DNA from: Falsiroseomonas frigidaquae | GTDB lineage: Bacteria > Pseudomonadota > Alphaproteobacteria > Acetobacterales > Acetobacteraceae | Direction of reading: 5' to 3' | NCBI RefSeq assembly: GCF_012163145.1 | Contig: NZ_JAAVTX010000003.1 | Span: 1 to 64,000 of the forward strand | DNA length: 64,000 nt | Part shown: piece by piece, positions 1-8,607 of the stretch | Numbering within the stretch: the first letter of the stretch is position 1 | How the letters are laid out: every line of letters starts with the position of its first letter | Position numbers and translations under genes: made by a program | The notes under the pieces: generated by a model | The model's input: the letters and a program-made list of their open reading frames with translations, nothing else | Told to the model about the DNA's origin: nothing | Database searches by the model: none

Positions 1-262
1 TTCCCCCCGCAAACCCGCAACCCACCTTCGTGAGCCACAGCGCAAGAGCCAAAGAGCAAACCAAATACTCTTCCCTCAACAGATATACAGCTTGAAAGAA
101 CAAATCCCCACCCGAGGCCAGAACCCTGACCAACGGCACCACCGCATCTCTGCGAGGGAGGGAACCACCGAAGCGGCGGGGGAGAGCATCTAGCGGATCA
201 ACCCGCCACTTGCAACCCCGCCTTCCCAGCGAACCGATCAGAACCGTGTGGCTCGTCGTCGG
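1..262 (-). other. Candidate rRNA operon leader with boxA
   Basis: This stretch has no credible gene. Read leftward from the promoter at 270-298 it is an untranslated segment that contains a boxA-like antitermination element at 47-58 (TGCTCTTTGGCT on the minus strand; its first eight bases match the boxA core TGCTCTTT). Strong promoter plus boxA is the usual layout of a bacterial rRNA leader. The 16S gene itself would start beyond the left edge, so the assignment is inference. Confidence 0.5.
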
Positions 263-269
263 TGGCGGG

Positions 270-298
270 CTTCTACGGCCCACAACGCACACTGTCAA
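270..298 (-). promoter_or_regulatory. Strong sigma-70-type promoter, probably rrn P
   Basis: On the minus strand there is a perfect -35 box TTGACA (293-298), a 17-bp spacer and the -10-like box TAGAAG (270-275), followed by a GC-rich discriminator. Transcription would start near 262-264 and run off the left edge. The perfect -35 and ideal spacing suit a highly expressed stable RNA operon. Confidence 0.6.
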
Positions 299-450
299 CG
301 GACCCCCGCACATGCCGTCACATGTCTGCCATAACCGCCAACCCCTTGACATTGCTGCCGACGTTACATTGCGGGAATGCCTTTCCTGTTGACTTGCCGG
401 CCGCACCCCAAGAAGTTCCCCGCCGGGACCACTCGGGACATGACAACAGT

Positions 451-1647
451 ATGATATCGAACCTGCGCCTCGCCCTGTGCCTCTGCGTCGCATTTGCTGT
501 CCCGGCAGCCCAGGCGACCGCATCGGACCCGCCGGCGGAGGCGCAGCGCATCGTCACCGTGGAACCAGGTGACACGCTGGGTGGCCTGCTGGGCGATGCC
601 GGCGTCGATTCCGCGGAGGCACATGCGGCCATCGCCGCCCTCACCCCCGTGTTCGAGCCGCGCCACCTGGCCGTCGGGCAGGAAGTCGGGCTGCGGATGG
701 ATGAGGAGAACGCCCTCATCGGTCTCGAGATCGCGCCCCGCCCCGGCCACACCATCTCGCTGCAACGCCAGGATGAGGGCTGGGCGGTGCAGGAAGTGGT
801 GACGCCGCGCCTGCGCCACCTCGCTCGCGTCGATGCGCAGGTCACCGGCGGCGTGTTTTCCGCCCTCACCCGCGCCGGGCTGCCGGCGCCGCTGACCCAC
901 TCGCTGATCCGCGCCCTGTCGCATGAGGTGGATTTCCAGCGTGACCTGCAGCCGGGAGACCGTGTGGCTGTCGCCTTCGAGCGGCTGCGCGGCCCGGATG
1001 GGGACCTGCTCGGGCACGGCCAGCTCCACTACGCGGCCCTCACCTTGTCCGGCCGCGTGCTCGAAGTCTGGCGGCATGCCCGGCCCGATGGCGATGTCGC
1101 CTGGTACCGCGCCGATGGCCGGCCGCTGCGGGGCGGCTTCCTGCGGACCCCGCTGGATGGGGCCCGGCTGACCTCCGGCTTCGGCATGCGCCGCCATCCG
1201 GTGCTGGGCTACAGCCGCCGCCACACCGGGCTGGATTTCGGCGCCCCCAGCGGCACGCCGATCTTCGCCGCCGCGGACGGCACCGTGGCCTCGATGCGCT
1301 ATGAGCGTGGCTATGGCCGCACCGTGCGGCTGCGTCATCCGGGCGGCGTGGAGACCGTCTACGCCCACATGTCGCGCTTCACCCGCGGGCTGAAGGCGGG
1401 TGCGCGGATCAGGCAGGGGGCGGTGATCGGCGCAGTGGGCTCCACCGGCATGTCGACCGGTCCGCATCTGCATTACGAAATCCGCATCGCCGGCGTGGCA
1501 CAGAATCCGGCCCGGGTCGCCCTGCCGGGCGGGGAGCCGCTGCGCGGTCGCGAACTCACCGCGTTCCGCGAACACCGTCAGGTGCTCGGCCGGCAGATGG
1601 CGGGCCTGACCGCCGCCCATACCGAGGTCGCGCTCGCCGCCGATTGA
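451..1647 (+). CDS. M23 family peptidoglycan endopeptidase with LysM-like N-terminus
   Basis: A 398-residue secreted LytM/M23 metallopeptidase that should cleave cross-link peptides in peptidoglycan. Residues 1-22 form a signal peptide. A LysM-like stretch around 33-80 (VEPGDTLGGLL) follows, and the M23 domain covers about 240-360. Zinc ligands are visible as H258 and D262 in RRHTGLDFG, and the catalytic/zinc HxH as H339-H341 in GPHLHYEI, so the enzyme should be active rather than an EnvC-type degenerate regulator. I chose the ATG at 451 because it begins the signal peptide; an upstream in-frame extension from 262 has no secretion signal and overlaps the leftward promoter. It converges with the Na/Pi transporter gene with only 6 bp between them. 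Confidence 0.88.
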   Translation: MISNLRLALCLCVAFAVPAAQATASDPPAEAQRIVTVEPGDTLGGLLGDAGVDSAEAHAAIAALTPVFEPRHLAVGQEVGLRMDEENALIGLEIAPRPGHTISLQRQDEGWAVQEVVTPRLRHLARVDAQVTGGVFSALTRAGLPAPLTHSLIRALSHEVDFQRDLQPGDRVAVAFERLRGPDGDLLGHGQLHYAALTLSGRVLEVWRHARPDGDVAWYRADGRPLRGGFLRTPLDGARLTSGFGMRRHPVLGYSRRHTGLDFGAPSGTPIFAAADGTVASMRYERGYGRTVRLRHPGGVETVYAHMSRFTRGLKAGARIRQGAVIGAVGSTGMSTGPHLHYEIRIAGVAQNPARVALPGGEPLRGRELTAFREHRQVLGRQMAGLTAAHTEVALAAD

Positions 1648-1653
1648 GGCGCC

Positions 1654-3336
1654 TCAGTCACCGCCGGCCAGGCTTTCCTCCAGCCGCACTTCGGGGGAGA
1701 GCCGGCTCGGCAGCAATTCGCCCCGGCGTTCCAGCAGCGGGTGGGCGACCATCGCGAAATGCGCGCCGATCCGGCGCAGGTCCCGCACCGCATCCAGCAG
1801 CAACCCGGCCGCCGCGCCACCTTCCGCCGCGCTGCGGTCCGCCGCCTCCGCCATGCGGGCGAGGGCCAGGCGCTCGGCGTCGCGCAGAGCCTCCTTCTCC
1901 CGCACCAGGCGGCGCGCCGCCTCCGCATCCTCCCGCATGAAGACCGCGACGGCGAGCCGAAGCTGCGCCTGCAGGCGCTGATGCAGCGCGGTGATCTCGG
2001 CGGAGATATCGGGCGGCAGCACCAGGCCGCGCCGCACCCGCTTGGCCGCCAGCCCGCCCAGGTCGCGATCCAGCACATCCCCGGCATGTTCGAGCGAGAC
2101 GGCGAAGGCGCGGATCTCGGCCAGGCGCCTGCCCTCCTCCTCCCCCAATATCTCCTGCGGGATGCGGGCCAGGTAGAACTGCACCTGGCGATGCAGCCGG
2201 TCCACCACGTCATCCAGGCGCTTGGCGGCCTTGGGACCTTCCCGGCTGCCATCCTGGAAGGCGGTGATGGAGGCGGCGAGCATCGCCTCCACCGCATCGG
2301 CGATCCGCAGCACCTCCCGCGCCGCATTGGCCAGGGCCACCGGCGGCGTCTCCAGCGCGCCGGTATCGAGGTAGCGCGCCGCGCCGGCATCCTCCGCCTG
2401 CGGCCGGTCCGGCACCCAGCGTTGCAGCAGGCGCGACAGCGGGCCGAGCAGCGGCCAGGCCAGCACCGCGGTGCCCAGGTTGAAGGCCAGATGCGCCTGC
2501 GCCGCAGCCAGCGCGCCCACCGGGCCGAGCAGCGCCGCCGCCTGCGGCAGCAGCGCCAGCACCAGCGCGGCCCCCACCACCCGATTCACCAGATTACCCA
2601 GCGCCACGCGCAGCCGGGCGCGATCCGGCCCGGCATCGCCCAGCGCGGCCAGCAGCGGGTTCAGCGCGCTGCCGAGATTGGCGCCGAGCACCATGGCGAT
2701 GCAGGCCTCCGCCCCCACCGCGCCGGAGGCAGCCAGCGCCGCGATGAACAGCATGGCGGCGACGGAGGAATGCGCCGCCCAGGCCAGCACCGCCGCCACC
2801 AGCAGGTTGGGCAGCGGCATGGCGGCGATTGCCCCCAGCACCTGGTGCAGCGCCGGGGAGGCCTCGACCGGCGCCATCGCCTGGCCGAGCAGGTGCAGCG
2901 AGGTCAGCATCAGCCCGAGCCCGATCGCGACCCGCCCGAGGTCCCGCAACCGCCCGGCCGCGCCGCGGCGGAAGGTGACCACCCCGGCCAGCACCAGGGC
3001 CGGCGCCAGGAAGCCGGTCGGGAAGGACAGCACCAGCACGATCAGCGCCGTGCCGAGGTTGGCACCGAGCATGCCGGCCAGCGCCGGCGCCAGCGCCACG
3101 CCGGCCCCGGCGGCGAAGCTGCCGAGCATCAATGCCGTGGCGGTGGAGGATTGCAGCGCGGCGGTGATCGCCAGCCCCGCCAGCACCGCCCGCCCGCGTC
3201 CGCCGAGGCCGATCCCCAGCACATGGCGCAGCCGCATCCCGAAGCCGCGCTGCACGCCGGACTGCACCATGTGCAGCCCCCACAGCAGCAGCGCGGCGTG
3301 ACCAGCCAGTTCCACCAGCAGCAGCGCCTGCGACAC
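1654..3336 (-). CDS. Na+/Pi cotransporter family protein with PhoU-like domain
   Basis: A 560-residue inner-membrane protein of the NptA/PNaS family, which takes up (or exports) inorganic phosphate with sodium. The N-terminal half carries hydrophobic helices with the duplicated family signature: LQSSTAT near residues 61-67 and AAHSSVAA near 185. The C-terminal 200 residues are charged, helical and PhoU-like, as in the longer bacterial members. The gene is monocistronic in appearance and ends 6 bp from the oppositely oriented M23 gene. No phosphate-regulon box was identified. Confidence 0.87.
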   Translation of the reverse strand: MSQALLLVELAGHAALLLWGLHMVQSGVQRGFGMRLRHVLGIGLGGRGRAVLAGLAITAALQSSTATALMLGSFAAGAGVALAPALAGMLGANLGTALIVLVLSFPTGFLAPALVLAGVVTFRRGAAGRLRDLGRVAIGLGLMLTSLHLLGQAMAPVEASPALHQVLGAIAAMPLPNLLVAAVLAWAAHSSVAAMLFIAALAASGAVGAEACIAMVLGANLGSALNPLLAALGDAGPDRARLRVALGNLVNRVVGAALVLALLPQAAALLGPVGALAAAQAHLAFNLGTAVLAWPLLGPLSRLLQRWVPDRPQAEDAGAARYLDTGALETPPVALANAAREVLRIADAVEAMLAASITAFQDGSREGPKAAKRLDDVVDRLHRQVQFYLARIPQEILGEEEGRRLAEIRAFAVSLEHAGDVLDRDLGGLAAKRVRRGLVLPPDISAEITALHQRLQAQLRLAVAVFMREDAEAARRLVREKEALRDAERLALARMAEAADRSAAEGGAAAGLLLDAVRDLRRIGAHFAMVAHPLLERRGELLPSRLSPEVRLEESLAGGD

Positions 3337-3522
3337 CGCCTCAAACCCCTATTGCATGACCGGGCAGCCCGGCTTGTCATAAAACTGCAATATTGAAGTC
3401 TAGGCCTCGCCTCCTGGCATGCAAGCTCCGATCGCGGCTTCCGGTTCCGGGGCGACGACGGCCAGTGGATGGATTTCCCGTAACCCCTTCCCCCCGGCAG
3501 CCGCGCAGCCCATCTTGGCGCG

Positions 3523-4041
3523 ATGAACTGGACCCTGATCCTCGGCGCCGTCGGGTGCCTGGCGGCCTGCTTCGCGGCGGCTTCCACTGGCGCCATCTTC
3601 AAGCCTGGGGCCTGGTACGCCAGCCTCCGCAAGCCGTCGTGGAACCCGCCCAACTGGCTGTTCCCGATCGCCTGGTCGATCCTGTACCTGATGATGGCGG
3701 CCGCCGGCTTCCTGGTGTGGCGGGAGGATGGGCTGGGCCTGCCGATGCTGGTCTGGGCCGGGCAGCTCGTGCTGAACGCCGGCTGGTCCGCGGTGTTCTT
3801 CGGCCTTCGCAAGCTGGGCTGGGCCGTGCTTGAGGCGGCGGCGCTGTGGGCCGCGATCCTCGCCTGCATCCTGCTGTTCGCGCCGATCTCCGCCACCGCC
3901 GCCTGGCTGATGGTGCCCTATCTGGCCTGGGTCAGCTTCGCCGTCTTCCTCAGCTACACCATGTGGCGGCTCAACCCCGGCCCGCATCCGGTGATGCGGC
4001 GGGACGAGGCGGGCACCCTGACGCAGCGGGCGCAGATGTAG
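3523..4041 (+). CDS. tspO: TspO/MBR family tryptophan-rich sensory protein
   Basis: A 172-residue five-helix membrane protein of the TspO/peripheral benzodiazepine receptor family, which binds porphyrins and, in Rhodobacter, modulates tetrapyrrole and photosynthesis gene expression. The family signature W-Y-x-x-L-x-K-P-x-W-x-P-P is clear near residues 32-44 (WYASLRKPSWNPP), and further conserved W and P residues lie in the later helices (NAGWSAVFFGL). The length is normal. A GC-rich hairpin 18 bases after the stop probably ends the transcript. Confidence 0.92.
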   Translation: MNWTLILGAVGCLAACFAAASTGAIFKPGAWYASLRKPSWNPPNWLFPIAWSILYLMMAAAGFLVWREDGLGLPMLVWAGQLVLNAGWSAVFFGLRKLGWAVLEAAALWAAILACILLFAPISATAAWLMVPYLAWVSFAVFLSYTMWRLNPGPHPVMRRDEAGTLTQRAQM

Positions 4042-4058
4042 CCTGTCGGATTTCTTGA

Positions 4059-4079
4059 CGGCAGGCGCCTCGCCTGCCG
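4059..4079 (+). terminator. Stem-loop after tspO
   Basis: A perfect 9-bp stem with a 3-base loop (CGGCAGGCG / CGCCTGCCG) begins 18 bases after the tspO stop. It lacks a clear T-tract, so it may act with Rho or as an RNA 3' end stabiliser. Confidence 0.45.
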
Positions 4080-4183
4080 GAGGCCACCGGCCAAGCCGTT
4101 GATTTGACACCACGTTCCGGTGCGGCATTCATGTTGCTTTTCCCTTGGACATATCGTTTTTCCTGTCCATGGGAACATTATTG

Positions 4184-5161
4184 ATGCACATGAGAAGCCG
4201 GATCTTTGCCACTCTCGCGCTGCTCGGCGCCAGCGTCGTGGCCATGCCCGCTTTGGCCGGGCCGCTGACCGCGACCGACATCCTGCGGCAGTTCAACTTA
4301 GTCACAATTGGCGATTTTTCCAGCAATTCGGACGTCGAAGGGCGCAGCGTCATTGGTGGCAACCTCACCGGCGGCGCCACCTTCTTCAACAATCCCGGTG
4401 CCGCCGCACCCTCCGATTTCCGCGCGCTGACCGTCTATGGCAGCTCCACCACGGGCGGCCCGATGAACGTCAACAATGGTGGCGGCGTCACCATCGCCGG
4501 CTCGGCCGCCGGCATCATCAACACCAATGGCGGCGGCGGGCGCTCCATCAATGGCGGGCCGGATGCCCCGGCGCCGGGTCCGCTGCCGGGCTTCGCCGAG
4601 ACCTTCGCCGCGCCGCTCAGCGCGCTTTCGGCGGAGCTGGCAGGCCTGGCCGCCAACAGCGCACTGCCCGGCCCGGCGACCCCCGGCTTCCCGAACAACG
4701 TGCCGATCACGGCCAGCGCCGGCCCAGGCCTTGCCGTGTTCAACGTGACGGTGGCGGAGCTGTCCGCCTTCGCCTCCTTCAGCCTGAACCTGAACGGGCG
4801 CGATGGTGCGGTCATCAACGTGACCGGCGGGTCCTATACCGGCCAGGCCAATTTCCTGAACGCCACCAGCGTGGCGCGGGACGTGATCTGGAACTTCGTG
4901 AATGCCACCAGCATCGACTTCCAGCGGCAATGGGGTGGGACCGTGCTGGCGCCGAACGCGACCGTCCGCAACCACACCCCGATCGAGGGCAGCCTGTTCG
5001 CCGCCGCCTATGATGGGCGTGGCGAATTGCACAGCCAGCCGATCCGCTTCGACCTGCCGACCAGCGACCCTGTTCCCGTGCCGGAACCGGCGAGTCTGGC
5101 GCTGTTCGGCCTGGGCCTGGCGGGCCTCGGCCTGGCGCGCCGGCGCCGCCGCGCCGCCTGA
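4184..5161 (+). CDS. Choice-of-anchor A family PEP-CTERM protein
   Basis: A 325-residue exported protein. The N-terminus is a signal peptide (hydrophobic run ATLALLGASVVAM). The body shows the choice-of-anchor A pattern (FNLVTIGDFSSNSDVEGRS), rich in Gly, Asn and Ala and probably a beta-rich surface domain. The C-terminus is a textbook PEP-CTERM sorting signal: VPEPASLALFGLGLAGL followed by an Arg-rich tail. It should be processed by an exosortase encoded elsewhere. The start is uncertain: ATG 4184 has GGGAA eight bases upstream, while ATG 4190 also yields an intact signal peptide. The function is unknown; such proteins are linked to biofilm matrix or surface. Confidence 0.82.
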   Translation: MHMRSRIFATLALLGASVVAMPALAGPLTATDILRQFNLVTIGDFSSNSDVEGRSVIGGNLTGGATFFNNPGAAAPSDFRALTVYGSSTTGGPMNVNNGGGVTIAGSAAGIINTNGGGGRSINGGPDAPAPGPLPGFAETFAAPLSALSAELAGLAANSALPGPATPGFPNNVPITASAGPGLAVFNVTVAELSAFASFSLNLNGRDGAVINVTGGSYTGQANFLNATSVARDVIWNFVNATSIDFQRQWGGTVLAPNATVRNHTPIEGSLFAAAYDGRGELHSQPIRFDLPTSDPVPVPEPASLALFGLGLAGLGLARRRRRAA

Positions 5162-5181
5162 AGCGCGGCTTCAGCAGCCTG

Positions 5182-5221
5182 CCAGGGCACGGTCCGTCGC
5201 TTTGGACGGATCACGCCCTGG
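5182..5221. terminator. Shared terminator-like stem-loop between convergent genes
   Basis: The outer stem CCAGGGC/GCCCTGG (5182-5188 with 5215-5221) encloses a further near-complementary pair (GGTCCGTC with GGACGGATC). It lies between the PEP-CTERM gene and rlpA, which converge, and could serve both. No T-tract is evident. Confidence 0.5.
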
Positions 5222-5229
5222 AAGGGGGC

Positions 5230-5700
5230 TCAGCGCCGGGTTCTCGTCCTGGCTGGCGCCGGGCGCGCGGCATGGCGGCGAATCGTGCCGTCACGCTGCG
5301 GTACCGCCAGGGGCGTCACCCGCACCCGCGCCGTGCCGCTCTGCCGCATTCCAAGCTGGCGTGCGGTCCGCGGGCTGACATCCAGGATACGCCGGCGGGA
5401 CCGCGGCCCCCGGTCCTCGATCCGCACCCGCGCCGTCTCACCATTGTCGAGGTTGGTCACGCGCGCCACCGTGCCGAGCGGCAGGGTCCGGCTGGCCGCC
5501 GAATCGGATCCTGCGTCGAAGCGCTCGCCATTGGCCATGCGCTGGCCATGGAAACGCGGGTGGTAGAAGGACGCCTCGCCAAGCTGGATGCGGCCGGTGG
5601 TGTCGTCCCCCGGCCTTGCCCGTAGCTCATCGGCCAGGGCGTAGCCGCCCATGCAGGCGAAGCCGACCAGTGCCGCAAGCCATTTCCGTGGACCGGACAT
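5230..5700 (-). CDS. rlpA: RlpA-like septal ring lytic transglycosylase
   Basis: A 156-residue exported RlpA-family protein, in which a double-psi beta-barrel cleaves naked glycan strands during division or envelope remodelling. After a signal peptide (to about residue 23) the DPBB domain runs from about 35 to 125, with the family pattern GEASFYHPRFHGQRMANGERFD, then LPLGTVARVTN and VRIEDRGP. There is no SPOR domain; the tail is short, basic and Pro/Ala-rich. The start at 5700 is chosen because a strong Shine-Dalgarno (GAGGGGG) lies just upstream and the signal peptide begins there; an in-frame ATG 8 codons earlier lacks one. Confidence 0.87.
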   Translation of the reverse strand: MSGPRKWLAALVGFACMGGYALADELRARPGDDTTGRIQLGEASFYHPRFHGQRMANGERFDAGSDSAASRTLPLGTVARVTNLDNGETARVRIEDRGPRSRRRILDVSPRTARQLGMRQSGTARVRVTPLAVPQRDGTIRRHAARPAPARTRTRR

Positions 5701-5757
5701 CGAAACCCCCTCGCTGCCTGTCACCAGACAGGACGCGCCAGAGGGCAGATGGTTCGA

Positions 5758-6636
5758 TCAATCAGCCCAGTAGAGGCGGTTCGGATTGTCCACCGTCACC
5801 CGGCGGATCAGGTCGGGGTCGTCCGTCATCGCGCCCAGCAAATCCACCAGGTCGCCATCATTCGGCATGTCGCCGGCAATATTCGGGTGCGGCCAGTCGG
5901 TGCCCCACAGGCAGCGATCCGGCGCGGCGGCCAGCAGCGCCTGGGCGAAGGGCACCGCATCCAGGAACGGCGCGCCGGCAGAGGACACCCGCTCCGAACC
6001 GCAGATCTTCACCCAGGCCAGCGGGTTCTTCATCAGCTCCAGCAATTGCTGGAAGGCCGGTTGCGCCACGCCGTCCTTCGCCTTCACCCGGCCCATATGG
6101 TCGATGACGAAGGGGATGCGGATCGAGGATATGGTGTCGGCCAAGGGCACGATGTCCTGCGCATCCAGGTGCAGCACCACATGCCAGCCCAGCGCCTCCG
6201 CTTGTGAGAGTACGCGCTGGAAGAAATCCATGTCCGGCATGCCGCCCAGGTGGCGGACGAAGTTGAAGCGCACGCCGCGGATGCCGCCTTCATGCAGCCG
6301 GACGAGCTCCGCATCCGTCACCCCCTTCTCCACCACCGCGACGCCGCGCATGGTGCCGCCGGATCGGGCGATACCGTCCAGCGTCACCGTCATGTCGCTG
6401 CCATGGCAGGAGGCATGCACGATGACGGCACGGGACACGCCGAGCTTGCGATGCAGCGCCACCAGCCCCTCGAAGGGCGCATCGGGCGGCGTGTAGGCGC
6501 GGTCCTCGGCATAGGGGAAGACGGCGCCGGGGCCGAAGACGTGGCAGTGGCTGTCACAGGCACCGGGCGGCAGCACCAGGCGCGGGGTGCGGGTGTCCGG
6601 GTCCGGGCCCTTGCAGGTGGGAATCTCTTTCTTCAT
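5758..6636 (-). CDS. Amidohydrolase, 2-pyrone-4,6-dicarboxylate lactonase-like
   Basis: A 292-residue COG3618-type metal-dependent hydrolase. Such enzymes open lactones, the best known being LigI, which hydrolyses 2-pyrone-4,6-dicarboxylate to 4-oxalomesaconate. The first metal-binding motif is CDSHCHVFG near residue 30, later landmarks are VLHLDAQD and VIDHMGRV, and the terminal GTDWPHPN carries the catalytic Asp. It is the last gene of a five-gene leftward operon, overlapping the preceding gene in an ATGA. The PIG-L gene at the head of the operon resembles 4-oxalomesaconate hydratase, the next step of that pathway, which supports but does not prove the substrate. Confidence 0.82.
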   Translation of the reverse strand: MKKEIPTCKGPDPDTRTPRLVLPPGACDSHCHVFGPGAVFPYAEDRAYTPPDAPFEGLVALHRKLGVSRAVIVHASCHGSDMTVTLDGIARSGGTMRGVAVVEKGVTDAELVRLHEGGIRGVRFNFVRHLGGMPDMDFFQRVLSQAEALGWHVVLHLDAQDIVPLADTISSIRIPFVIDHMGRVKAKDGVAQPAFQQLLELMKNPLAWVKICGSERVSSAGAPFLDAVPFAQALLAAAPDRCLWGTDWPHPNIAGDMPNDGDLVDLLGAMTDDPDLIRRVTVDNPNRLYWAD

Positions 6637-7622
6637 TGGCGAGGGATTCCAGCCTTCTCGATCACTTCGGTCCAGCGCGCCGTATCGGCCCGCAGCAATT
6701 CGCCCATCGCCGCCGCCGTGCCACCGCGCGGCTCCACGCCCACGCCGGTCAGCGCAGCGCGCAGCTCCGGCGTGGCCAGCGCGGCATTCACCGCCTGGTT
6801 GAAGGCGGCGATGGCCTCGGGCGGCGTGCCGGTGCGGGCGACCAGGGCGTTCCAGGACGCCACGTCGTAATCCGGCACCCCGGCCTCCATCAGCGTCGGC
6901 ACATCCGGCAGGTTCTCGGCCCGCGTCGCGGAGGTCACCGCCAGCACGCGCAGCGCGCCGGCCTGGATCTGGCCCATGATCGGGCCGGTGATCTCGAAGG
7001 CCGCATCCACATCGCCGCGGATCAGCGCGGTGGTCAGCGCCGGGGTGGCGGGGAAGGCGATGGTCTCGAACTGCGTGCCGGAGCGGATCTTGAACAGCTC
7101 CGCCGACAGGTTCTGCGTGCTGCCCGCGGTGATGCTGCCGATGTTCAGTCTTCCGGGGTTTGCCCGCAGCCGCGCCAGCAACCCGGCGATGTCGCGGTCC
7201 GGCGAATTGGGCGCAACGACGACGGCGATCGGGAAGGCCCCCATGGTCACCACGGGGGCGAAATCGGTCAGCGGATCAAAGGGCAACTGCCGGAACAGTG
7301 CCTTGCTGATCGCGGTGCCGTTGGAGGCGACGAGCAGCGTGTGCCCATCTGCCGGCGCCGCCATCAGCTGCTGCGCGGCGACGATGCCACCGGCGCCGGG
7401 CCGGTTGTCGATCACCGCCGGCTGGCCGAGCCGTTCGGAAATCCGCTGCGCCACCGCGCGCGCCGTCAGGTCCGCGACGCCGCCCGGCCCGAAGGGCACG
7501 ACGATGCGGATCGGGCGGCTGGGGGACCAGGCGGATTGCGCGCGGGCCGTGCCGAGGGCCGGCAGGGCCAGCGCGGCGCCGAGCGTGGCGCGACGGGTGA
7601 TCCGGGTCACCGGCCTATTCAT
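6633..7622 (-). CDS. Tripartite tricarboxylate transporter substrate-binding protein (Bug family)
   Basis: A 329-residue periplasmic binding protein of the TctC/Bug family, which captures carboxylated compounds. A signal peptide with twin Arg (RITRRATLGAALALPAL) leads into the family motif RPIRIVVPFGPGGVADLTAR and later NRPGAGG and DGHTLL. It overlaps the upstream Bug gene by 8 bp and the downstream lactonase gene by 4 bp. No TctA or TctB membrane genes are present in the window, so it must use permeases encoded elsewhere or serve as a sensor. Confidence 0.9.
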   Translation of the reverse strand: MNRPVTRITRRATLGAALALPALGTARAQSAWSPSRPIRIVVPFGPGGVADLTARAVAQRISERLGQPAVIDNRPGAGGIVAAQQLMAAPADGHTLLVASNGTAISKALFRQLPFDPLTDFAPVVTMGAFPIAVVVAPNSPDRDIAGLLARLRANPGRLNIGSITAGSTQNLSAELFKIRSGTQFETIAFPATPALTTALIRGDVDAAFEITGPIMGQIQAGALRVLAVTSATRAENLPDVPTLMEAGVPDYDVASWNALVARTGTPPEAIAAFNQAVNAALATPELRAALTGVGVEPRGGTAAAMGELLRADTARWTEVIEKAGIPRQ

Positions 7623-8607
7623 TCGTCACATTGGCGCGGCGGATCACATCGCCCCAGCGCTCGCGTTCGGAGATGATCAGGGCGCGGAACTGCTCCGGCG
7701 TGCCGGGCGCGGCATCGGCGCCTTCCGCCGCCAGGCGCGGCTTCAGCTTCTCGCCCTGCAGCGCCCGCGTGCTGGCGGCGTTGACGCGGTCGATGATCGG
7801 CCGCGGCGTGCCGGCGGGGGCCACCAGCCCATACCACTGCACGGCGTCGAAGCCGGTGATGCCCTGCTCATCCAGCGTCGGGATATCGGCGGCGCTGGAC
7901 AGCCGCGTCAGGGACGACACGCCGATGGCGCGCAACAACCCGCCACGCACCGGCGGCAGGATCGGCGGGCCGCCCGTCATCGTCATGTCGATCTGGCCGG
8001 CGATCAGGTCGTTCATCATCGGGCCGGTGCCGCGATAGGGCACATGCGTCAGCTCGATGCCCGTCGCCAGGCAGAAGGCCACCACGGCGGTATGCGCGGC
8101 CGATCCATTGCCGCCGGAGCCATAGGTGATGGTGCCCGGCGAGGCCTTGGCGCGCGCGATCAGTTCCTGCGCCGTGGTGATCGGCAGCTTGCGCGTGTTC
8201 ACCGCCAGGATGTTCGCCACATTCGCCACCAGCACGATGGGATCGAAGGAGGTGACGGTGTCGTAGGACAGGTTGCGGTACAGCGACGGGTTCACCGCCA
8301 GCGTGCCGATATGACCCATCATCAGCGTGTAGCCATCCGGCGCCGAGCGGGCCACCAGGTCGCTGCCGACCGTGCCGCCGGCGCCGGCCCGGTTCTCCAC
8401 CACGAAGGGCTGGCCGAGCGCGTCCTGCAATTCGGCGCCGATCGCGCGGGCCAGGATGTCCGTGCTGCCGCCGGGGGTGAAGGGCACCACCAGCCGCACC
8501 GGCCGCTCCGGCCAGGCACCCTGGGCGCGCAGGATGCCCGGTGTCGCAAGCAGGCCGGCGCCGGCGAGCAGCGTGCGGCGGGGCAGGTGCAGGTGCAGCT
8601 TGGTCAT
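7615..8607 (-). CDS. Tripartite tricarboxylate transporter substrate-binding protein (Bug family), second copy
   Basis: A 330-residue Bug/TctC binding protein, adjacent to but clearly diverged from the next gene. The start at 8607 is supported by a near-perfect GGAGGAAACAAC spacer and a signal peptide (PRRTLLAGAGLLATPGIL). The core motif is RPVRLVVPFTPGGSTDILAR, followed by VENRAGAGG and DGYTLMMGHIG. Its ATG overlaps the stop of the CoA-transferase gene (ATGA). Two Bug genes in one catabolic operon suggest two related ligands, or uptake plus sensing. Confidence 0.9.
   Translation of the reverse strand: MTKLHLHLPRRTLLAGAGLLATPGILRAQGAWPERPVRLVVPFTPGGSTDILARAIGAELQDALGQPFVVENRAGAGGTVGSDLVARSAPDGYTLMMGHIGTLAVNPSLYRNLSYDTVTSFDPIVLVANVANILAVNTRKLPITTAQELIARAKASPGTITYGSGGNGSAAHTAVVAFCLATGIELTHVPYRGTGPMMNDLIAGQIDMTMTGGPPILPPVRGGLLRAIGVSSLTRLSSAADIPTLDEQGITGFDAVQWYGLVAPAGTPRPIIDRVNAASTRALQGEKLKPRLAAEGADAAPGTPEQFRALIISERERWGDVIRRANVTNE

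Noticed and set aside
346-370. Rightward promoter for the M23 gene (TTGACA at 346-351)
   Set aside because: There is no acceptable -10 at 16-18 bp; the nearest, TACATT at 365-370, leaves only 13 bp.
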